A stretch of DNA of 64,000 bases from Rhodococcus oryzae (GTDB lineage Bacteria; Actinomycetota; Actinomycetes; Mycobacteriales; Mycobacteriaceae): the NCBI RefSeq assembly GCF_005049235.1, contig NZ_SUMD01000010.1, positions 1-64,000 of the forward strand. The letters run 5' to 3'. The position numbers and the translations under genes are program-made. A model generated the notes under the pieces. The model was not told where the DNA came from and did no database searches. It saw only the letters and a program-made list of their open reading frames with translations. Position 1 is the first letter of the stretch. Every line of letters begins with the position of its first letter. Positions 25,721 to 34,321 of the stretch are shown here, one piece after another.

Positions 25721-26641
25721 ATGCCAAGCGGTTCGGAAAATCGCGGCGCCAAGAACTCGGGCGCCAAGTCAGCCAAGGCCATCAAAGCCGCCAACAAGAG
25801 TGCCGGCGGCGCCAAGCCCAAGGCCGGGCTCCCCAAGCAACGCAACATCCCCTGGCTGACCATCGGTGCGGTGATTGCCGTGCTGGCCCTGATCGGTGTG
25901 CTCGCGGTGAACCTCTTCCCGAAGTACCAGGACAAGGCCGAGGCCGACAAGTTCGCGCCGAGCTCCGAGAACAAGGATCCCTCGATCGAGATCGACGGCG
26001 TCGTCCGGAACGAGTACCCCCCGGCGCTGCACGTGAGCGCGACGCAGCGGGTGGCCTACGACCAGACCCCGCCGTACGGCGGCCCGCACGACGCTACGTG
26101 GGCCACCTGCACCGGCATCGTGTACCCGAACGCGATCCGCACGGAGAACGCCGTGCACTCGCTCGAACACGGCGCCGTGTGGATCGCCTACAACCCCGAC
26201 AAGGTCTCCGACGACCAGCGTGACGCGCTCGCGGACCGGGTCGACGGCAAGTCCTACATGCTGATGTCGCCGTACCCGGGCCTCGACTCCCCCATCTCCC
26301 TGCAGAGCTGGGGACACCAGCTCAAGCTGGACGACGCGAGCGACCCGCGGATCAGCCAGTTCATCGCCGCGCTGCGCCTGAACAACTTCGGGGTCTACCC
26401 CGAGGTCGGCGCCAGCTGCTCGACCATCCCGGGCGCGTTCGACCCGGACAACCCGCCTGCGTTCGACGGCTCGGCGCCCGGCCCCGACGCGGTGCCGATG
26501 AACGGCGAGGGCCTGGCACAGGATCAGGGCGAGCTGGGCACCGGCGGAGCGCCCGGCGGACTGCCCGGTGGACTGCAGCTGTCGGACCTCCAGGTCCCGC
26601 CCGCCGTCCCCGAGGCCCCGGCACCGGCGCCGGCTGGCTGA
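25721..26641 (+). CDS. DUF3105 membrane-anchored extracytoplasmic protein
   Basis: 306 residues. A Lys/Ala-rich cytoplasmic head (1-44) precedes one transmembrane helix (about 45-66, WLTIGAVIAVLALIGVLAV). An extracytoplasmic DUF3105 domain follows, with the family signature NAVHSLEHGAVWIAY and two cysteines (in TCTG and SCST). The C-terminal tail is Pro/Gly-rich. ATG 25721 has GAAAGAG upstream; the frame is open further 5' but that part overlaps argS. The next gene starts two bases after its stop, so they form an operon. Function unknown. Confidence 0.85.
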   Translation: MPSGSENRGAKNSGAKSAKAIKAANKSAGGAKPKAGLPKQRNIPWLTIGAVIAVLALIGVLAVNLFPKYQDKAEADKFAPSSENKDPSIEIDGVVRNEYPPALHVSATQRVAYDQTPPYGGPHDATWATCTGIVYPNAIRTENAVHSLEHGAVWIAYNPDKVSDDQRDALADRVDGKSYMLMSPYPGLDSPISLQSWGHQLKLDDASDPRISQFIAALRLNNFGVYPEVGASCSTIPGAFDPDNPPAFDGSAPGPDAVPMNGEGLAQDQGELGTGGAPGGLPGGLQLSDLQVPPAVPEAPAPAPAG

Positions 26642-26642
26642 C

Positions 26643-27410
26643 ATGACTGATCAGACCGGAGCCGACCAGGACACAGTCGGGACGCAGGCACCCGAGGGCG
26701 GCAAGCGCAGTCAGCGCACCGCCCTCGCCGTGCTGGGCCTGATCGCCGCCGTCGCGATCGGGTTCGCCATCGGGTTCCTGGCGAGCCTGCCGCTGCGCGA
26801 CGACGGCGCCGCCAACCCGGGTGCAGGTTCGGTGGACGTCGGGTTCGCGCAGGACATGACCGTGCACCACAACCAGGCGGTGGAGATGTCGGCGATCGCG
26901 ATCGCCAATGCCACCGACCCGATGGTCCGCGACCTCGCGTACGACATCCTGACCACCCAGCAGAACCAGATCGGCCAGATGACCGGCTGGCTGTCGCTGT
27001 GGAATCAGCCGCTGCTCCCGACCGGTGACTACATGACCTGGATGAGCTCGGACGAGTCCGGGCACGGCGGGGACGGGCACGGGCACGCGGAGTCCGGCCA
27101 CGACATGGGCGCGATGACCTCCGAGGCCGGAGCGCCCGCGTCGACGGGAGCGATGCCCGGAATGGCCAGCTCCGAGGACATGGCCGCGCTGCGGCAGGCC
27201 CGCGGCCCGGCCGCCGACGTCCTCTACCTGCAGCTGATGCTGCGTCATCACCAGGGCGGCCTGCCGATGATGGAGTACGGCGCACAGCATGCCGAGGTTC
27301 CGACCGTCCAGATGCTGGCTCAGACCATGGTCGACACCCAGCAGAGCGAGGCGGACCGGATCACCGCGATGCTCCAGGAGAAGGGCGCGGCTCCCCTGCC
27401 GATGAACTGA
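26643..27410 (+). CDS. DUF305 membrane-anchored protein with His/Met-rich loop
   Basis: 255 residues: one N-terminal transmembrane helix (about 27-50) and an extracytoplasmic four-helix ferritin-like DUF305 domain. Both DUF305 His motifs are present, HHNQAVEM (75-82) and RHHQGGLPMM (201-210). Between them is a loop with clustered His (141, 146, 148, 153) and many Met. DUF305 proteins such as CopM bind copper in some bacteria, so periplasmic metal binding is plausible but unproven. It is coupled to the DUF3105 gene. Confidence 0.85.
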   Translation: MTDQTGADQDTVGTQAPEGGKRSQRTALAVLGLIAAVAIGFAIGFLASLPLRDDGAANPGAGSVDVGFAQDMTVHHNQAVEMSAIAIANATDPMVRDLAYDILTTQQNQIGQMTGWLSLWNQPLLPTGDYMTWMSSDESGHGGDGHGHAESGHDMGAMTSEAGAPASTGAMPGMASSEDMAALRQARGPAADVLYLQLMLRHHQGGLPMMEYGAQHAEVPTVQMLAQTMVDTQQSEADRITAMLQEKGAAPLPMN

Positions 27411-27428
27411 CCGACCGCCTGCCCACGG

Positions 27429-29846
27429 TCAACGCGTCGTGGGCTCGGCGGGGGCGGTCGACCCCCACGTCCACTCGCGCACCTCGGGCATGTCCTCGAG
27501 GTGCGCGACGACGTGATCGCGGTGCCGCTCGAGCTGACCCCGGCAGTATCGCGCGAGCTCGTCGCCGCGCTGGGGCACCCGGCGGGCGCGGCGCAGCGCC
27601 TCGAGCACCAGGTCGTACCGGCTCATCCGGTTGAGCACCACCATGTCGAACGGCGTGGTGGTCGTGCCCTGCTCATTGAACCCACGGACGTGGAAGCGGT
27701 CCGCGTTCGGTCGCCCGTGCAGCAGCTGGTGCACCGCGCGCGAGTACCCGTGGAAGGCGAACACCACGTCGGTGTCCTCGGTGAACAGCTCGGCGAAGCC
27801 GGCGACGGTGAACCCGTGCGGATGCACGTCCTGGGGCATCAGCGCCATCAGGTCGACGATGTTGACCACCCGCACCCGCAGGTAGGGCACCCAGACCCGC
27901 AGCAGTTCGGCCGCGGCCAGGATCTCCTCGGTCGGCACGTCCCCGGCCGCCGCCAGCACGACGTCCGGCTCGTCCGGCCTGCCTGCCCCGTCGTCCTCGG
28001 TCCCCGCCCACCGCCACACCGAAGCGCCTGCGGCGCAGTGCCGGTCGGCCTCCTCGAGGGTCAGGTACTGCAGGTGCGGCTGCTTGTCGACGACGATCAG
28101 GTTGACGTGGTCGGTGCTGCGCAGACAGTGGTCGGCGATCGAGAGCAGCGTGTTCGAGTCCGGCGGCAGCCAGATCCGGACCACCTCGGGTGACAACGGG
28201 ATGGCCGCGTCGATCATGCCCGGGCCCTGGTGGCTGAAACCGTTGTGGTCGTTGCGCCAGCAGGTGCTGGTGAGGAGCACGTTCAGCGAGGAGACCGGCT
28301 CCCGCCAGGGCAGTGTCCGCGCGTGTTGGAGCCACTTGGCGTGCTGGATCAGCATCGAGACGCTGACCATCGCGAACGCCTCGTAGCTCGCGAACACCCC
28401 GTGCCCGCCGGCCAGCAGATATCCCTCCAGCCATCCCTGGCACAGGTGCTCGCTGAGGACCTCCATCACCCGACCGTCGGGGCCGAGCCCGTCGTCGTGG
28501 TCGGTGACGGGCAGTTGCCAGCAGCGGTCCGTCGTCTCGAATACCGCGCCGAGCCGGTTGCTGGCGGTCTCGTCCGGGCAGAACAGCCGGAAGTCGCCAC
28601 CGCCGTCGGATCGGGTGCCCTCGGCGTAGATGTCGCGCAGCATCTCGCCGAGCACCCGGGTGGTCTCGTGGAATGTCGTCCCCGGCGCGGGCACGTCGAG
28701 GGCGTACCGCTCGAGTGGCGGGACCGGCAACGCCCGGCGCAGCCGCCCGCCATTCGCGTAGGGGGTCGATCCCATCCGCTTGTCTCCCGCGGGCGCCAGA
28801 GCCGCGAGTTCGGCTGCCAGCGTGCCGTTCTCGTCGAAGAGCTGGTCCGGTCGGTAGGACCGCATCCATCGCTCGAGCTGTGCGAGATGGGCCGGGTTGG
28901 TGCGCACAGCCGACAGCGGCACCTGATGGGCCCGGTGCGTGCCCTCGACCAGCACGCCGTCGACGGTGTGCGGACCGGTCCAGCCCTTCGGGGTGCGCAG
29001 CACGATCGCGGGCCATCGGGGCGTGTCTGCGGAGGCGGTACCGGCGCGGGCCGCCCGTTGGATCGCGGTGATCGACTCGTGCGCGGAATCCACCGCGGCC
29101 CACAGCGCGCGGAACACGAGCCTCGGGTCGTCGCCCTCGACGAAGACCGGCGCCCACCCCTGACCGGAGAGGTAGGCGGCGACATCGGTGTCGGTGCTGC
29201 GCCCGAGGACCGTCGGTCCGGCGATCTTCGCGCCGTTCAGGTGCAGGATCGGCAACACCGCACCGTCCCGGCGCGCGTTGAGGAAGGCAGGCAGCTTCCA
29301 GGAGGCGGACAGTGGGCCCGTCTCCGCCTCCCCGTCGCCGATCACGCACGCGACCAACAGGTCGGGCCGGTCGAACGCGGCTCCGGCGGCGTGTGCGAGC
29401 GCGTAGCCGAGTTCGCCGCCCTCGTGGATGCTGCCCGGGGTCTGCACGCTCACGTGGCTCGGCACCCCGCCCGGCGACGAGAACTGCCGACAGAGCCGCC
29501 CGATCCCGGCCGCATCCGCGCTGACCTGGGGATAGATCTGCGAGTAGGTGCCCTCGAGGTAGGTGGCCGCCACCAGCGCCGGGCCGCCGTGGCCCGGACC
29601 GGTGACGTACAGCCAGTCCGCGTCGGTGCGGCGGATGTGCCTGTTGAGCACGGCATAGATCGCGGACAGTCCGGGACTGGTCCCCCAGTGTCCGAGCAGC
29701 CGCGGCTTGATGTGTTCGGCGCGCAGCGGCTCTCGCAGCAATGCGTTGTCCCGCAGGTAGATCTGGGCGACCGTCAGATAGTTGGCGGCGGCCCACCAGC
29801 GCAGGTCCAGGTCGAGTTCGGCATCGGGGTAATACTGATCGGCCAT
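27429..29846 (-). CDS. xfp: phosphoketolase (Xfp family)
   Basis: TPP-dependent cleavage of xylulose-5-P and/or fructose-6-P to acetyl-P plus a shorter sugar phosphate. 805 residues. GPGHGGPAL, the family signature EGGELGY, the TPP/Mg motif GDGEAETGP, the HNGFSHQGPG catalytic segment and the C-terminal RGFNEQGTTTTPFD are all present. It stands alone, convergent with the DUF305 gene. It would allow an acetyl-P bypass of glycolysis; an acetate kinase or phosphotransacetylase partner is not in this window. Confidence 0.95.
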   Translation of the reverse strand: MADQYYPDAELDLDLRWWAAANYLTVAQIYLRDNALLREPLRAEHIKPRLLGHWGTSPGLSAIYAVLNRHIRRTDADWLYVTGPGHGGPALVAATYLEGTYSQIYPQVSADAAGIGRLCRQFSSPGGVPSHVSVQTPGSIHEGGELGYALAHAAGAAFDRPDLLVACVIGDGEAETGPLSASWKLPAFLNARRDGAVLPILHLNGAKIAGPTVLGRSTDTDVAAYLSGQGWAPVFVEGDDPRLVFRALWAAVDSAHESITAIQRAARAGTASADTPRWPAIVLRTPKGWTGPHTVDGVLVEGTHRAHQVPLSAVRTNPAHLAQLERWMRSYRPDQLFDENGTLAAELAALAPAGDKRMGSTPYANGGRLRRALPVPPLERYALDVPAPGTTFHETTRVLGEMLRDIYAEGTRSDGGGDFRLFCPDETASNRLGAVFETTDRCWQLPVTDHDDGLGPDGRVMEVLSEHLCQGWLEGYLLAGGHGVFASYEAFAMVSVSMLIQHAKWLQHARTLPWREPVSSLNVLLTSTCWRNDHNGFSHQGPGMIDAAIPLSPEVVRIWLPPDSNTLLSIADHCLRSTDHVNLIVVDKQPHLQYLTLEEADRHCAAGASVWRWAGTEDDGAGRPDEPDVVLAAAGDVPTEEILAAAELLRVWVPYLRVRVVNIVDLMALMPQDVHPHGFTVAGFAELFTEDTDVVFAFHGYSRAVHQLLHGRPNADRFHVRGFNEQGTTTTPFDMVVLNRMSRYDLVLEALRRARRVPQRGDELARYCRGQLERHRDHVVAHLEDMPEVREWTWGSTAPAEPTTR

Positions 29847-29982
29847 CGACGAGCCCTTCGGTATTCGTGGCGGACACCGGGTGCGTACCAGGCACTTTAC
29901 CCAACCGGGGGGTCCAAATATGGATCCGGCCGATCGTGGGTTACGCTAACCCCGCCCAATGGCACGCCGGAAGTTTCGGCGG

Positions 29983-30058
29983 GCCCCCGTAGCTCAGGGG
30001 ATAGAGCGTTCGCCTCCGGAGCGAAAGGCCGCAGGTTCGAATCCTGCCGGGGGCACCA
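29983..30058 (+). tRNA. tRNA-Arg (anticodon CCG)
   Basis: A complete cloverleaf: acceptor GCCCCCG/CGGGGGC, D-stem GCTC/GAGC, anticodon stem TTCGC/GCGAA with loop CTCCGGA (anticodon CCG, codon CGG), and T-loop TTCGAAT. The 3' CCA is encoded (30056-30058). Confidence 0.96.
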
Positions 30059-30152
30059 CCATCACCAGGAACCATCGATGGATCGGTGCATTTTCTCAGC
30101 CGCGATCAGCGGACTCTCTTCACACTGTGTGGCGCGAAGGCGCGGAAACCGC

Positions 30153-30181
30153 CATTGCGCGCACAGAATGTGAGCGCAATG
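30153..30181. terminator. candidate terminator or hairpin after the epoxide-hydrolase-like gene
   Basis: CATTGCGC and GCGCAATG form an 8-bp stem with a 13-base loop, 12 bases past the stop of the minus-strand gene at 30194. There is no U-run. Confidence 0.4.
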
Positions 30182-30193
30182 CGGTCCCGTCGG

Positions 30194-30562
30194 CTAGCTG
30201 CCGAGCGCCGTCAGCGGCGTCATGTCGAAGTAGTCCCGCCAGGCCACGATCTTGCCGTCCGGCGCGATCTCGAAGACACCGACGACAGGCAGGTCGATCT
30301 GCTTGCCGTTGATGGCGAACACGTCGGTGCGCTCGTTCATCACGATCGAGCCGTTGGCCACCTGGTGGTGCACGTTGAACGCGATGCCGCCGAACGATCC
30401 GATGAAGCCCGTGATGAAGTCCTTGATCGCGGACTTCCCGACCACCGGTTCCATCGGGATGTTGTGGTAGACGGCATCTTCCGCGAAAAACTCGACGATC
30501 GCATCGGGATCGGCCTGCGCCCAGAGCGCGCAGAACTCGGTGACGACAGACTCCGGATTCAT
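30194..30562 (-). CDS. limonene-1,2-epoxide hydrolase family protein (NTF2 fold)
   Basis: 122 residues, the usual length for this family. The catalytic arrangement known from Rhodococcus limonene-epoxide hydrolase (Arg-x-Asp ... Asp) is preserved as ERTD, then WRDYFD near the C-terminus, with GVFEIAPDGKIVAW between them. M. tuberculosis EphG is a related enzyme acting on larger, possibly sterol-like epoxides. Substrate unknown. It lies upstream of the SDR genes on the same strand but with gaps of more than 100 bases, so operon membership is unclear. Confidence 0.8.
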   Translation of the reverse strand: MNPESVVTEFCALWAQADPDAIVEFFAEDAVYHNIPMEPVVGKSAIKDFITGFIGSFGGIAFNVHHQVANGSIVMNERTDVFAINGKQIDLPVVGVFEIAPDGKIVAWRDYFDMTPLTALGS

Positions 30563-30682
30563 GGGTTCCCCTTCGGTTGGTGGTGTTCGTGTGCGGAAAC
30601 CCTCTCACGCGGCTCCGCCGCCTTCCAGGACGACGGTCCGGGTTCGTTGCGCCAGAAACCATTTCGCGGAACCGCGGCGCGG

Positions 30683-31522
30683 TCAGCCGCCGAACGCCAC
30701 CACGGGAGTGACCCGGCCCAGGATCATGTCGGTGCGGGGCTGCAGCGCCGGATCGAGGGCCTCGGGCTGGGGCACCACCCAGTACCGACCCTCGGCGACC
30801 TGCGCGAACACCCGCTCCGCGTGCTCGTCCGGGGTGAGTCCGTGTTCGTCCGCGTCGTTCTGGAGCCACTGCTGGAAGCCCTGCACCTCGGGCGGGGTGT
30901 CCGCGCCGGGACGCGCGGCCCGGAAGATGTCGCTCTTGACGTGCCCCGGCGTCACCACGGACACCCGGATCTGTGCCTTCTTCATCTGCATCTCGTAGTG
31001 CAGGCTCTCGGTGAGCGCCAGCACGCCGAACTTGGTGACGCTGTAGGGGGCCATGAGCGGGCTGGGCAGCAGGCCCCCGACCGAGGACACGTTGACCACC
31101 CACGCCGGGGTCTCGGCCTCGAGCATCCGCGGCACGAAGGCGCGCAGGCCGTTGACGTACCCGCCGATGTTGACGCGGAGCATGGCGTCCCAGCGCTCCG
31201 CCGGGATCTCCCAGGAGTACCCGAACGCCATGATCCCGGCATTGTTGACCAGCATGTCCACCCCACCGAATCGCCGCCAGGCCCGCTCGGCCAGCGCCTC
31301 GACCGCGGCCGGGTCGGCGACGTCGGTCACCACGGCCTCCGCCTCGGCGCCCTGCGCGCTGAGCTCCTCCCGCAGCGACTCGGTCCGCTCCGCGTCGACA
31401 TCGGCCAGCACCACCCGCATCCCGAGACCCGCTGCATGCCGCGCGAGGCCGGCGCCGATTCCGCTCGAGGCGCCGGTGATGACCGCAACCTTGCCTTTGA
31501 ACACCTGCTGGGCCGATTCCAT
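30683..31522 (-). CDS. short-chain dehydrogenase/reductase
   Basis: Classical SDR of 279 residues. The cofactor glycine motif is TGASSGIG, the structural motif is NNAG, and the catalytic Ser...YSVTK (Tyr-x-x-x-Lys) follows SSVGG. An Asp after the second strand (ADVD) favours NAD. ATG 31522 has GGAG upstream; an earlier in-frame start adds ten residues. It resembles the SDR at 58323-59147. Substrate not identifiable. Confidence 0.88.
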   Translation of the reverse strand: MESAQQVFKGKVAVITGASSGIGAGLARHAAGLGMRVVLADVDAERTESLREELSAQGAEAEAVVTDVADPAAVEALAERAWRRFGGVDMLVNNAGIMAFGYSWEIPAERWDAMLRVNIGGYVNGLRAFVPRMLEAETPAWVVNVSSVGGLLPSPLMAPYSVTKFGVLALTESLHYEMQMKKAQIRVSVVTPGHVKSDIFRAARPGADTPPEVQGFQQWLQNDADEHGLTPDEHAERVFAQVAEGRYWVVPQPEALDPALQPRTDMILGRVTPVVAFGG

Positions 31523-31647
31523 GGCAATCTCCGTCCTGAGTTCGATTGCCACCGAGGCTAGGCCGCACCGGAGCGCCCGGGGCGCCGTCGGCCCGATGGG
31601 TGGAACAGTTGCCGCGCGCGACTACTCGACCGAACGGATGACCCGCA

Positions 31648-32343
31648 TCACCAGCCGACCGGCCCGGATGCCGCGAAGAACGACCCCGTCGGGCCGTCGA
31701 CGCCGATGCCCGCCATCCGAACGATGATCGCGGCGCCCTCCGCCACGGTCTGAGTGCCGCTGTTTCCGTTGAGGTCGGTCGCGGTGTAGCCGGGGTCGAC
31801 CACGTTGACGCGGAACCGCGGCAGCGCCTTCGCGTACTGCGTGGTGATCATGTTCACCGCGGTCTTGGACGAGGGATACCCGATGCCGACGAGACCGGCC
31901 TCGATCCGATCCGGGTCGGTCGTGACCGCGAGTGATCCCATGCCGCTGCCCACGTTGACCACGACGGGCGCCGCCGACAGATCGAGCAGCGGGATGAACG
32001 CGTGCATCATGCGGACGATGCCGAAGACGTTGGTCTCGTACACCTCCCGCACCTGGTCCGCGCGGGTGTCGCGTGGATGGTCGAACGTCCCTCCGATGCC
32101 GGCGTTGTTCACCAGCACGTCGAGCACGCCGTCGCGCTGCTCGATGTGGGCGGCCGCCGCGGCGACGGACGCGTCGTCGGTGACGTCGAGCGGGACGTGC
32201 CGCGCACCGAGCGCGGCTGCCGCGGCCTCCCCCCGACCGGCGTCGCGGGCCCCGAGGTAGACGCAGTGGCCTGCCTCGACGAGGGCGCGGGCGGTTTCGA
32301 ATCCGAGGCCCTTGTTGGCTCCGGTGATGAGTGTGATGGTCAT
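31648..32343 (-). CDS. short-chain dehydrogenase/reductase
   Basis: 231-residue SDR with TGANKGLG, NNAG and catalytic YPSSKTA. Arg after the second strand (GARDAGRG) suggests NADPH use, as in carbonyl-reductase-like SDRs. It is divergent from the XRE regulator at 32445, and an inverted repeat lies between them, so the regulator probably controls this gene. ATG 32343 has GTGGGGA upstream. Confidence 0.88.
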   Translation of the reverse strand: MTITLITGANKGLGFETARALVEAGHCVYLGARDAGRGEAAAAALGARHVPLDVTDDASVAAAAAHIEQRDGVLDVLVNNAGIGGTFDHPRDTRADQVREVYETNVFGIVRMMHAFIPLLDLSAAPVVVNVGSGMGSLAVTTDPDRIEAGLVGIGYPSSKTAVNMITTQYAKALPRFRVNVVDPGYTATDLNGNSGTQTVAEGAAIIVRMAGIGVDGPTGSFFAASGPVGW

Positions 32344-32374
32344 GTCCCCACTTTCGGCCGCCACGAGCCCGCTG

Positions 32375-32397
32375 CCCAGGCGTCCCGTCATCCTGGG
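32375..32397. promoter_or_regulatory. inverted repeat CCCAGG-N11-CCTGGG, candidate operator
   Basis: It lies between the divergent SDR (32343) and XRE regulator (32445) genes. Half-sites one helical turn and a half apart would suit a dimeric regulator. Confidence 0.4.
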
Positions 32398-32444
32398 AAC
32401 GCCAGTACCACCCTCGCGGATACGAGACGGGCGATACTCGAGGC

Positions 32445-33320
32445 ATGAGTGCTGACGAACGGCAGCTCGGCCGGATGCTGCGCGCCTGGCGCGACAGGGT
32501 TGATCCCGGCGAGGCAGGCATCTCGGTCGGCCCCAAGCGGCGGTCCCCCGGCCTACGACGCGAAGAGGTCGCGCACGCGGCAGGCGTCTCGGTGGACTAC
32601 CTCACGCGGCTCGAACAGGGGCGCTCGCAACATCCTTCACCGCAGGTGCTCTCGGCGCTGGCCCGCACGCTCCGGCTGACGGCCGCCGAACGCGACCACC
32701 TGTACCTGCTTGCCGGCCTGCTCACACCGTCGGCAGGCACCGTCGACGCGCATGTGACGCCGGGGGTGCAGCGCCTCGTCGAGCGGATGCGCGACCTACC
32801 GGTCGCCGTCTATGACGCGCGCTGGACGCTCGTCACATCGAATCCGCTGTGGGATGCGCTGATGGGCGCACCGCTGACCGGCGACGCCCGTGCACGAAAC
32901 CTGCCGTGGCTGATCTTCCTCGGCGCACCGGCCCGGGTGCGCCACAGTCCCGAGGAGCGAGTGGCGCTCGAGTCCGCGGTCGTCGCCGACCTCCGTCAGG
33001 CGAGCGCCCGCTACCCGCGCGACAGCGAGCTCGCCGACCTCGTGCGCGGGCTCCGCGCGGAATCGCCCCGGTTCGCCGAGCTCTGGGAGCGCGCCGAGGT
33101 GACCACGCACACCGCCGACCGCAAGACGATCGAGCACCCCGAGGTCGGGACGATCACGCTCGACTGCGACGTGCTGACCGTGCAGGGCGCCGACCTGCGT
33201 ATCGTCGCCTACTCCGCGGAGGCAGGCAGCCCCGATGCCGCGGCGCTCGACCTGCTCCGGGTCATCGGCGAGGCGCCGCTCAGTCCAGATCGCGCAGTCG
33301 CCGCACCACATCGGCCATAG
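32445..33320 (+). CDS. XRE-family regulator with MmyB-like ligand domain
   Basis: 291 residues. The N-terminal helix-turn-helix (about 10-80) contains the RRSPGLRREEVAHAAGVSVDYLTRLEQGR signature of this actinobacterial family, best seen in LRREEVAHAAGVS. The C-terminal PAS-like MmyB domain (about 105-275) is thought to bind a hydrophobic ligand. It probably regulates the divergent SDR gene. Its last 41 bases overlap the end of the convergent F420 oxidoreductase gene. Confidence 0.88.
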   Translation: MSADERQLGRMLRAWRDRVDPGEAGISVGPKRRSPGLRREEVAHAAGVSVDYLTRLEQGRSQHPSPQVLSALARTLRLTAAERDHLYLLAGLLTPSAGTVDAHVTPGVQRLVERMRDLPVAVYDARWTLVTSNPLWDALMGAPLTGDARARNLPWLIFLGAPARVRHSPEERVALESAVVADLRQASARYPRDSELADLVRGLRAESPRFAELWERAEVTTHTADRKTIEHPEVGTITLDCDVLTVQGADLRIVAYSAEAGSPDAAALDLLRVIGEAPLSPDRAVAAPHRP

Positions 33321-34314
33321 CGGGGTCACGCGACGGATCCGCGGGCAGCGGCAGGGTGACCGCATCGGCGAGCCCGCCGATCCGCTCGTGGATCAGCTCG
33401 GGCAGCTCCCCGTAGCGCGCCGACGGCAGCATCGCGTCGAGCACCTCGTCGGTGACAAGTTCCCGGAGCCGGTCCCAGTCGTTCGTCCGGACCATCCGGG
33501 CCAGCGGTTCGCGCAGATCGCCGAGGCCGCAGCGTTCGAGCTCGCGACGGTATTCCGGGGTCGAGTACAGGAAGGCGAACTGGCGCCGATGTCGCTCTCT
33601 CTCGGTATCGAGGTCGGCCTGCGTCTCGCCGGTGATCACCTGGAATCCCGCGACGAGCTCGCAGTCGTCCGGGTTGCGGCCCGCGGCCGCCGCGCCTGCC
33701 GCCAGCGCCGGGCGGACGTCCTGCTCCAGGAACGACGGGCTCGAGCCGGTGGGGTGCGTGATCAGCCCGTCCGCCACCTCACCCGCCACGGTGCACATCC
33801 GGCGGCCCACCCCGCCCAGGTAGATCGGCGGGCAGGCCATCTCGGCGTCGGTCGCGTCGTGCGGATTGAAGTACGGCTGCATCCGGGTGAAGCCGTAGTG
33901 CTCGCCCTCGAAGGGCGTCAGCGTCCCGGTCCGGAACGTCTCGAACGCCGCCCGGACCACGTGGACGTACTCCGCCATCCGCGCAGCCGGCTCGGCCCAG
34001 GGCATCGCGTACCGCTGCTCGATGTTCTGCCTGATCTGGCTGCCGAGGCCGAGGTGGAACCGGCCGCCGGACATCCTCGCCAGGTCCCATCCCGTGTACG
34101 CGGTGAGCAGCGGGCTGCGGACGAAGGCCAGCGCGACCGACGTCCGCACCACGATCCGGGAGGTGCTCTGCAACGCGATCAGCGCGAGCAGGAACGGATC
34201 GTGCACCGTCTCCGAGACGTGCATGCCGTCGTAGCCCGCGGCCTCGACCCTCCGGGCATAGGCGCCGACGTCGCCGAGCCCCATCCGCGGATCCGCTCCG
34301 GTGAAGACCTTCAC
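33280..34314 (-). CDS. LLM-class F420-dependent oxidoreductase
   Basis: 344-residue luciferase-like TIM barrel. SVALAFVRSPLLTA, LARMSGGRFHLGLGSQI, RTGTLTPFEGEHYGF and PPIYLGGVG are typical of the F420-dependent family annotated as TIGR03617-type. It starts 7 bases after the cysQ stop, so it appears to be the fourth gene of the cysD-cysNC-cysQ operon, an unexpected partner for sulfate activation. The 3' end overlaps the convergent XRE gene by 41 bases. Substrate unknown. Confidence 0.88.
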   Translation of the reverse strand: MKVFTGADPRMGLGDVGAYARRVEAAGYDGMHVSETVHDPFLLALIALQSTSRIVVRTSVALAFVRSPLLTAYTGWDLARMSGGRFHLGLGSQIRQNIEQRYAMPWAEPAARMAEYVHVVRAAFETFRTGTLTPFEGEHYGFTRMQPYFNPHDATDAEMACPPIYLGGVGRRMCTVAGEVADGLITHPTGSSPSFLEQDVRPALAAGAAAAGRNPDDCELVAGFQVITGETQADLDTERERHRRQFAFLYSTPEYRRELERCGLGDLREPLARMVRTNDWDRLRELVTDEVLDAMLPSARYGELPELIHERIGGLADAVTLPLPADPSRDPAMADVVRRLRDLD

Positions 34315-34321
34315 GCCGCCG

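Noticed and set aside
23857-26223. 788-codon plus-strand frame opposite lysA/argS running into the DUF3105 gene
   Set aside because: Composition artefact; it crosses two real genes and the divergent promoter and shows no domain.
29983-30193. tRNA-Arg as an integration site
   Set aside because: No duplicated 3' end, integrase or island genes were seen nearby; downstream genes are ordinary metabolic ones.
33280-33320. 41-bp convergent overlap between the XRE and F420 oxidoreductase genes as evidence of a frameshift
   Set aside because: Both proteins have normal family lengths and C-termini, so it is an ordinary convergent overlap.
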